From NCBI RefSeq assembly GCF_000756655.1, contig NZ_ARXU01000015.1:1-64000 (forward strand): a stretch of 64,000 bases of DNA, in the 5' to 3' direction. The notes below the pieces were generated by a model that was given only the letters and a program-made list of their open reading frames with translations, was not told the origin of the DNA and made no database searches. The translations under genes were made by a program, and so were the position numbers. The stretch is from Alcanivorax jadensis T9 (lineage in GTDB: Bacteria > Pseudomonadota > Gammaproteobacteria > Pseudomonadales > Alcanivoracaceae). Shown piece after piece: positions 58,820-64,000 of this stretch. Positions within the stretch are counted from its first letter, which is position 1. Each line of letters begins with the position of its first letter.

Positions 58820-59800
58820 ATGCGACTGATTCGCGGCATTCACAATCTGCGCGACAGGCATCGCGGCTGCGTGGCCACCATCGGCAATTTCGATGGGGTG
58901 CATCAGGGGCATCAGCGGATTCTGGATCAGGTGATCGCAGAAGCCCGCCGCCGTGGACTGAAGGCCACGGTGATGCTGTTCGAGCCGCAACCTCAGGAAT
59001 TTTTTGCGCCGCAGCAGGCGCCGGCCCGGCTCATGTCCCTGCGCGACAAGCTGATTGCCCTGCGTAACGCCGGGGTGGATCAGGTGCTGTGCGTGCGATT
59101 TGACGAGCGTTTCCGCTCTTTGACCGCTGAAGCCTTTGTGCAATCCCTGTTGGTGGATGGGCTAGGGGTGGAATACCTGGTGGTGGGTGATGATTTCCGT
59201 TTCGGTTGTGGTCGCGACGGGGATTTCGCCTACCTGCAGCAGGCTGGCGGGCAGTTCGGTTTCGCTGTGACAGATACCGCCACCTGCGAAATCCATGGCG
59301 AGCGGGTGTCCAGCACCCGGGTGCGAGCGGCGCTCAGCGCCGGCGATTTTGCCCTGGCGGAAACCTTACTGGGTCGCCCCTTTGCCATCAGTGGTCGGGT
59401 GCGTCATGGCGACAAGATCGGTCGCACCCTGGATTTGCCCACGGTGAATCTGGCGCTGAAGCGTCTGCACTCGCCGCTGGCAGGGGTGTTTGCCGTGACG
59501 GTGACTGGCGCCGGGCTCACGGACCAGGCCGGTGCTGCCAATATGGGCGACCGGCCGACGGTAAACGGCACGGAAAATCGCCTGGAAGTGCATCTGTTGG
59601 ATTATCGTGAAGAGAGTAACGATGCCGGGGCCGGCAAGGACAGCCTGTACGACAAGCATTTGACGGTTGCCTTTCGCCATTATGTGCGGGCGGAAGAGAA
59701 ATTCGCGGATCTGGATCAGCTCAAGACTGCCATCTGGCAGGACGTGAAAGCGGTCCGGGACTACTTTGAAAAGACGGGATTATCTAAGACGGGACTATGA
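58820..59800 (+). CDS. ribF: Bifunctional riboflavin kinase/FAD synthetase
   Basis: A 326-residue RibF making FMN and FAD. The N-terminal adenylyltransferase shows [16 protein letters not shown] and [13 protein letters not shown]; the C-terminal kinase shows [20 protein letters not shown] and [12 protein letters not shown]. It overlaps ileS by four bases. Confidence 0.96.
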   Translation: MRLIRGIHNLRDRHRGCVATIGNFDGVHQGHQRILDQVIAEARRRGLKATVMLFEPQPQEFFAPQQAPARLMSLRDKLIALRNAGVDQVLCVRFDERFRSLTAEAFVQSLLVDGLGVEYLVVGDDFRFGCGRDGDFAYLQQAGGQFGFAVTDTATCEIHGERVSSTRVRAALSAGDFALAETLLGRPFAISGRVRHGDKIGRTLDLPTVNLALKRLHSPLAGVFAVTVTGAGLTDQAGAANMGDRPTVNGTENRLEVHLLDYREESNDAGAGKDSLYDKHLTVAFRHYVRAEEKFADLDQLKTAIWQDVKAVRDYFEKTGLSKTGL

Positions 59801-62607
59801 CGGACTACAAGGCAACGCTTAATCTTCCCCAAACCGACTTTCCCATGAAAGCCGGCTTGTCCCAGCGCGAACCGGCGCGTCTGAAAGAGTGGCAGCAAAA
59901 GCAGCTCTACCAGAAGATCCGTGAGGCCTTTGCCGGCCGTCCCAAGTTCATTCTTCACGATGGCCCGCCGTACGCCAACGGCGACATTCATATCGGCCAT
60001 GCGGTGAACAAGATCCTCAAGGACATGATCGTCAAGTCCCGCACCCTGGCCGGCTTTGATGCCCCCTATGTGCCGGGCTGGGATTGTCATGGTCTGCCCA
60101 TCGAACTGATGGTGGAAAAGAAGGTCGGCAAGGCCGGGCACAAGGTGGATGCCGGCACGTTCCGCAAGAAATGCCGTGAATACGCCAGCAAGCAGGTGAA
60201 TGGCCAGAAGGCGGACTTCATGCGCCTGGGCGTGTTCGGTGACTGGGACAATCCTTACCTGACCATGGATTACGCCTTTGAGGCGAACATCATCCGCTCC
60301 CTGGGCAAGATCGTCGACAACGGCCACCTGCAGCAGGGCTTCAAGCCGGTGCACTGGTGTCTGGACTGCGCCTCCGCCCTGGCGGAAGCGGAAGTGGAAT
60401 ACTACGACAAGGTGTCCCCGGCCATCGATGTGGAGTTTAGTGTGGTGGATGTGGCGGACTTTACTGCCCGTTCCGGCATCAAGGCCACCGCTCCGGCGCT
60501 GGTCATCTGGACTACCACTCCCTGGACCATCCCGGCTAACCGGGCGGTGGCGGTGCATCCGCAGCTGGACTATGTGCTGCTCAGCGGCGAGTTGGATGGC
60601 CAGCATCGTGAGCTGTTGGTGGCCGAGGCGCTGGCGGACGATCTGGTGGAGCGCTGGGGCATGGAGAGCGTAACCCGCTCAACCACAGTGAAAGGCGAAA
60701 AGCTGGAAGCATTGTCTCTGCAGCATCCGTTCCTGGGTGCGCAGGTGCCGGTGATTCTCGGTGAGCACGTGACCACCGATGCCGGTACCGGCCTGGTGCA
60801 CACCGCTCCCGGCCACGGTGCCGATGACTTTGTGGTGGGCCAGCAATACGATCTGGACCCGATCAGCCCGGTGCTGGACAGCGGCCTGTTTCGTGACGAC
60901 CTGCCAGTAGTGGGCGGAGTGCATGTCAGCAAGGCCAACGAGCCGGTGATCGAGGCACTGCAGGAAAGCGGTGCCTTGGTGAAGCTGGCAAAAATCGAGC
61001 ACAGCTACCCGCATTGCTGGCGCCACAAGACGCCACTGATCTTCCGTGCCACCGCCCAGTGGTTTGTCTCCATGGACCAGGCCGGGCTGCTGCCCCGTGC
61101 CCGTCAGGAAATCGACAAGGTGCAGTGGCTGCCGGAGTGGGGCAAGGCCCGCATCGAAGGCATGCTCACCGACCGCCCGGACTGGTGTATCTCCCGCCAG
61201 CGTACCTGGGGCGTGCCCATTGCGCTGTTCGTGAACAAGGAAACCGGCGAGCTGCACCCGGACACCCCGGCCCTGATCGAACAGGTCGCCCAGCGGGTGG
61301 AGCAGAAAGGCATTGATGCCTGGTTCGATCTGGCGCCCGCCGAGTTGCTGGGGGAGCAGGCCGACCAGTACAGCAAGGTCACCGATACTCTGGATGTGTG
61401 GTTCGATTCCGGTGTCACTCATTACTGCGTACTGGACCAACGTCCGCAGCTGAACACCCCGGCGGACCTGTATCTGGAAGGGTCCGACCAGCATCGTGGC
61501 TGGTTCCAGTCTTCGCTGCTGACCAGCCTGGCGGTTCGCGATGCAGCACCTTACAAGACCGTCCTGACCCATGGTTTCACCGTGGATGAGCAGGGCCGCA
61601 AGATGTCCAAGTCCGTCGGCAATGTGATCGCGCCCCAGGAAGTGTGGAACGATCTGGGCGCCGATATCCTGCGTCTGTGGGTGGCAGCCACCGATTATCG
61701 TGGCGAGATGTCCGTGTCCAAGGACATCCTCAAGCAGATGGGCGATAGCTATCGTCGTATCCGTAACACCAGCCGTTTCCTGCTCTCCAACCTGAGCGGT
61801 TTCGACCCGGCCAGCGATGCGTTGCAGCCGGAGCAGATGCTGGCGTTGGATCGCTACATTGTCGATCGCGCCCTGCAACTGCAGGAAGAGATTCAGGGGC
61901 TTTACGACGGCTACCATTTCCATCAGGTCTACCAGAAGTTGCGCAACTTCTGTGCCCTGGATCTGGGCGGCTTCTACCTGGATATCATCAAGGATCGCCA
62001 GTACACCACCCAGGCGGATTCCGTGGCGCGGCGCTCCTGCCAGACAGCCCTTTATCATATCGCCCAGGCGCTGGTGCGCTGGATGGCGCCGGTACTCAGC
62101 TTCACCGCCGAGGAAATCTACGAAAACCTGCCCGGCGAGCGTCTCGATTCGGTGTTCCTGGCGGAATGGTACGACGGCCTTTTCGGTCTTACCGATGCGG
62201 ACATGGATCGTAATTTCTGGCAGCAGATGCAGGATGTGAAGCAGGCGGTGAACAAGGCCATCGAGAATGCCCGTCGCGACAAGCTGATCAAGGGCGGCCT
62301 CAGTGCCGAGGTGGTGCTCTATGTGGATGACCAGCAGCAGACGCTGTTGAACCGTCTGGGCGATGAGCTGCGTTTCGTCACCATTACCTCTGCGGCCACC
62401 CTCAAGCCTCTGGGGGAGGCGCCTGCCGAGCTGGAAGACACGGCGGTGAGCGGGTTGAAGGTGCAGGTGCTGGCCAGTGAGTACGGCAAGTGCGCGCGCT
62501 GCTGGCACCACCAGCCGGATGTCGGCTCCCATGCCGCGCATCCGGAGTTGTGTGGCCGTTGCGTGACGAACGTGGACGGCGAGGGTGAGGTGCGACGTTA
62601 TGCCTAA
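59797..62607 (+). CDS. ileS: Isoleucyl-tRNA synthetase
   Basis: A 936-residue class I synthetase. The HIGH motif is [18 protein letters not shown] is [13 protein letters not shown], and the editing domain has [15 protein letters not shown]. The C-terminal zinc site [12 protein letters not shown]...CGRCV is present. The start overlaps ribF by four bases. Confidence 0.98.
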   Translation: MTDYKATLNLPQTDFPMKAGLSQREPARLKEWQQKQLYQKIREAFAGRPKFILHDGPPYANGDIHIGHAVNKILKDMIVKSRTLAGFDAPYVPGWDCHGLPIELMVEKKVGKAGHKVDAGTFRKKCREYASKQVNGQKADFMRLGVFGDWDNPYLTMDYAFEANIIRSLGKIVDNGHLQQGFKPVHWCLDCASALAEAEVEYYDKVSPAIDVEFSVVDVADFTARSGIKATAPALVIWTTTPWTIPANRAVAVHPQLDYVLLSGELDGQHRELLVAEALADDLVERWGMESVTRSTTVKGEKLEALSLQHPFLGAQVPVILGEHVTTDAGTGLVHTAPGHGADDFVVGQQYDLDPISPVLDSGLFRDDLPVVGGVHVSKANEPVIEALQESGALVKLAKIEHSYPHCWRHKTPLIFRATAQWFVSMDQAGLLPRARQEIDKVQWLPEWGKARIEGMLTDRPDWCISRQRTWGVPIALFVNKETGELHPDTPALIEQVAQRVEQKGIDAWFDLAPAELLGEQADQYSKVTDTLDVWFDSGVTHYCVLDQRPQLNTPADLYLEGSDQHRGWFQSSLLTSLAVRDAAPYKTVLTHGFTVDEQGRKMSKSVGNVIAPQEVWNDLGADILRLWVAATDYRGEMSVSKDILKQMGDSYRRIRNTSRFLLSNLSGFDPASDALQPEQMLALDRYIVDRALQLQEEIQGLYDGYHFHQVYQKLRNFCALDLGGFYLDIIKDRQYTTQADSVARRSCQTALYHIAQALVRWMAPVLSFTAEEIYENLPGERLDSVFLAEWYDGLFGLTDADMDRNFWQQMQDVKQAVNKAIENARRDKLIKGGLSAEVVLYVDDQQQTLLNRLGDELRFVTITSAATLKPLGEAPAELEDTAVSGLKVQVLASEYGKCARCWHHQPDVGSHAAHPELCGRCVTNVDGEGEVRRYA

Positions 62608-63124
62608 AACGCCAGATATCTCATCTTCTGAAAGCAGCAAACGGCTGCTGCCAGGGCAACTAATTTGGTTGTGGCTCACCGGTGTGGTGATTGCCCTGGA
62701 TCAGATCACCAAGCATATGGTGGTGGCCCGGTTTGATCTCTACGAGCGGCTGGAAGTGATGCCGTTCTTCAATCTGACCCTGGCTTATAACCCCGGTGCC
62801 GCATTCAGCTTTCTGGCGGATGCGGGGGGCTGGCAGCGCTGGTTCTTTACCGCCATTGCCCTGGGTGCTTCGGTACTGATCCTGGTCTGGCTGACCCGGC
62901 TCACCGCTGCAGAGAAACTGCAGGGCGTCGCGTTGGCGCTGATTCTGGGCGGGGCCCTGGGCAATTTCTACGACCGGCTGGTGCTGGGGCATGTGGTGGA
63001 CTTTCTGGATTTCTACTGGGGTAACAGCCACTTCCCGGCCTTCAATATCGCCGACAGCGCTATCACCATTGGTGCCGGTCTGATTCTGCTGGATATGCTC
63101 CTGGGAGCCAAAAAGCATGACTGA
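62600..63124 (+). CDS. lspA: Lipoprotein signal peptidase
   Basis: A 174-residue, four-helix aspartyl protease that cleaves prolipoproteins. The catalytic aspartates are in [15 protein letters not shown] and [17 protein letters not shown] is conserved. ATG 62600 overlaps ileS by eight bases. The longer frame to 62585 lies inside ileS and is rejected. Confidence 0.95.
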   Translation: MPKTPDISSSESSKRLLPGQLIWLWLTGVVIALDQITKHMVVARFDLYERLEVMPFFNLTLAYNPGAAFSFLADAGGWQRWFFTAIALGASVLILVWLTRLTAAEKLQGVALALILGGALGNFYDRLVLGHVVDFLDFYWGNSHFPAFNIADSAITIGAGLILLDMLLGAKKHD

Positions 63125-63587
63125 GATTCTCCGGGCGGGCCCGGACACCCGTATCACTCTGCATTTTGCGGTGCGCCTGATGGATGGCACCGAGCTGGAT
63201 TCCACCTTCGGCGGTGACCCGGCGGCCTTCGTCTGGGGTGACGAATCCCTGCTGCCGGGCTTTGAAAATGCCTTGCGCGGCCTTAAAGCCGGCGATCGCC
63301 GTAGCGTTTTCCTGGAGGCGAACAAGGCCTTCGGCGATTACAACGACGACAATGTGCAGCACTTCACCCGTAGTACCTTTGCCCAGTACGACACCCTGGA
63401 GCAGGGCATGGTGCTGAGCTTTGCGGATGCGGCTGGCGGCGAACTGCCTGGCGTGATCAGCAAGGTGGAGGATGAGTGGGTCTATGTGGATTTCAATCAC
63501 CCTCTGGCCGGCCGAGACCTGACCTTCGAGGTAGAGATTATCGCCGTGGAGCGTTACGCTCCGGAGCAGCCCGTTACCCTGAACTGA
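63117..63587 (+). CDS. fkpB: FKBP-type peptidyl-prolyl isomerase
   Basis: A 156-residue SlpA/FkpB-type isomerase, with FAVRLMDGTELDSTF, LLPGFENALRGLKAGDRRSVFLEANKAFGDYN and the later DFNHPLAGRDLTFEVEI. Soluble, cytoplasmic. It overlaps lspA by eight bases. This lspA-fkpB-ispH order is common in Gammaproteobacteria. Confidence 0.94.
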   Translation: MTEILRAGPDTRITLHFAVRLMDGTELDSTFGGDPAAFVWGDESLLPGFENALRGLKAGDRRSVFLEANKAFGDYNDDNVQHFTRSTFAQYDTLEQGMVLSFADAAGGELPGVISKVEDEWVYVDFNHPLAGRDLTFEVEIIAVERYAPEQPVTLN

Positions 63588-63677
63588 TTGCAGTCCGCGG
63601 CATCAGTGTCGTTGCAACGGTCGCAGAAGCGGCCCTGTACCCGTTACAATACCGGTACCAGTCAAGCAGGATCTCCT

Positions 63678-64000
63678 ATGCAAATCCGACTCGCCAACCC
63701 CCGTGGCTTCTGTGCCGGGGTGGATCGCGCCATCGATATCGTCAACCGGGCACTGGAAGTGTTCGGGCCGCCGATCTATGTGCGCCACGAGGTGGTCCAC
63801 AACCGCTATGTGGTGGACGATCTGCGTCAGCGCGGGGCGGTGTTTGTGGAGGAGCTCCACGAAGTGCCGGATGATGCCATTGTTATCTTCAGTGCCCATG
63901 GTGTTTCCAAGGCGGTGCAGCAGGAGGCGGAGCGCCGCCAGTTGAAGGTGTTCGATGCCACCTGCCCGCTGGTCACCAAGGTGCATATGGAAGTGATTCG
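63678..64000 (+). CDS. ispH: HMBPP reductase IspH (partial)
   Basis: The first 107 residues of IspH (LytB), which makes IPP and DMAPP in the last step of the MEP pathway. [20 protein letters not shown] holds the first iron-sulfur cysteine (Cys12), HEVVHN is a substrate histidine motif, and VIFSAHGVS and [11 protein letters not shown] contain a second histidine and cysteine. The gene continues past the window end. Confidence 0.96.
   Translation, partial: MQIRLANPRGFCAGVDRAIDIVNRALEVFGPPIYVRHEVVHNRYVVDDLRQRGAVFVEELHEVPDDAIVIFSAHGVSKAVQQEAERRQLKVFDATCPLVTKVHMEVI

Overview
This looks like chromosomal sequence from an aerobic marine gammaproteobacterium, most likely an Alcanivorax-type hydrocarbon degrader (Oceanospirillales). 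The evidence is gammaproteobacterial gene order (tuf-S10-spc-alpha, uvrA/ssb, rplU-rpmA-obgE-proB, murJ-ribF-ileS-lspA-fkpB-ispH), a long two-domain fatty acyl-CoA reductase of the Marinobacter Maqu_2507 type, a phasin-like protein, a GMC oxidoreductase, and moderate-to-high GC. The genus is an inference from gene content, not a database match.

Layout. 1-25 is the tail of tuf with its terminator. 378-14031 is an uninterrupted S10-spc-alpha ribosomal protein array, all on +, with secY, rpmJ and rpoA, ending in a strong terminator. 14.1-16.4 kb holds a DOPA-dioxygenase-like protein, an unknown protein and a lipoprotein glycerophosphodiesterase. 16.4-22.3 kb holds uvrA with a LexA box, a CsgD/VpsT-like regulator, a YajR-type transporter and ssb. 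22.3-26.1 kb holds gspN, gspC and gspD of a type II secretion system. 26.2-30.4 kb holds a membrane class III nucleotide cyclase with a TPR lipoprotein, an epoxide-hydrolase-like enzyme and a MazG-like protein. 30.5-37.1 kb is a lipid-oxidation block: a GMC oxidoreductase operon, a candidate small RNA beside a perfect FNR/ANR box, the fatty acyl-CoA reductase, and a divergent TetR regulator with two operator copies. 37.2-50.1 kb is mixed housekeeping and accessory genes: nitroreductase, MoxR/VWA pair, hybrid sensor kinase, outer-membrane barrel, ABC1 kinase, phasin, SDR, AraC, HIT. 50.1-54.1 kb is rich in palindromic mobile or structured elements around a YajG lipoprotein, ispB and rplU-rpmA. 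54.1-64 kb is obgE-proB, rpsT, then murJ-ribF-ileS-lspA-fkpB-ispH (ispH runs off the end).

The most unusual content is a set of long palindromic elements that share one plan: perfect or near-perfect terminal inverted repeats enclosing two internal hairpins. Two diverged copies of one family (50656-50920 and 52675-52931, inverted relative to each other) keep their stems by compensatory changes. One copy sits exactly inside the CxxC codons of a SelW-like redox gene, and removing it restores the gene without any target duplication. A separate 268-bp element of the same plan lies at 53710-53977. A smaller REP-type pair (50195-50338) and a CCACAGAGG-type repeat (about 41115-41264) follow a similar layout. 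Other points are the TetR/acyl-CoA reductase operator pair, the FNR-box/small-RNA candidate at 34.0-34.15 kb, and the VpsT-like regulator next to uvrA.

All calls are by eye from sequence and family knowledge; no search was run.
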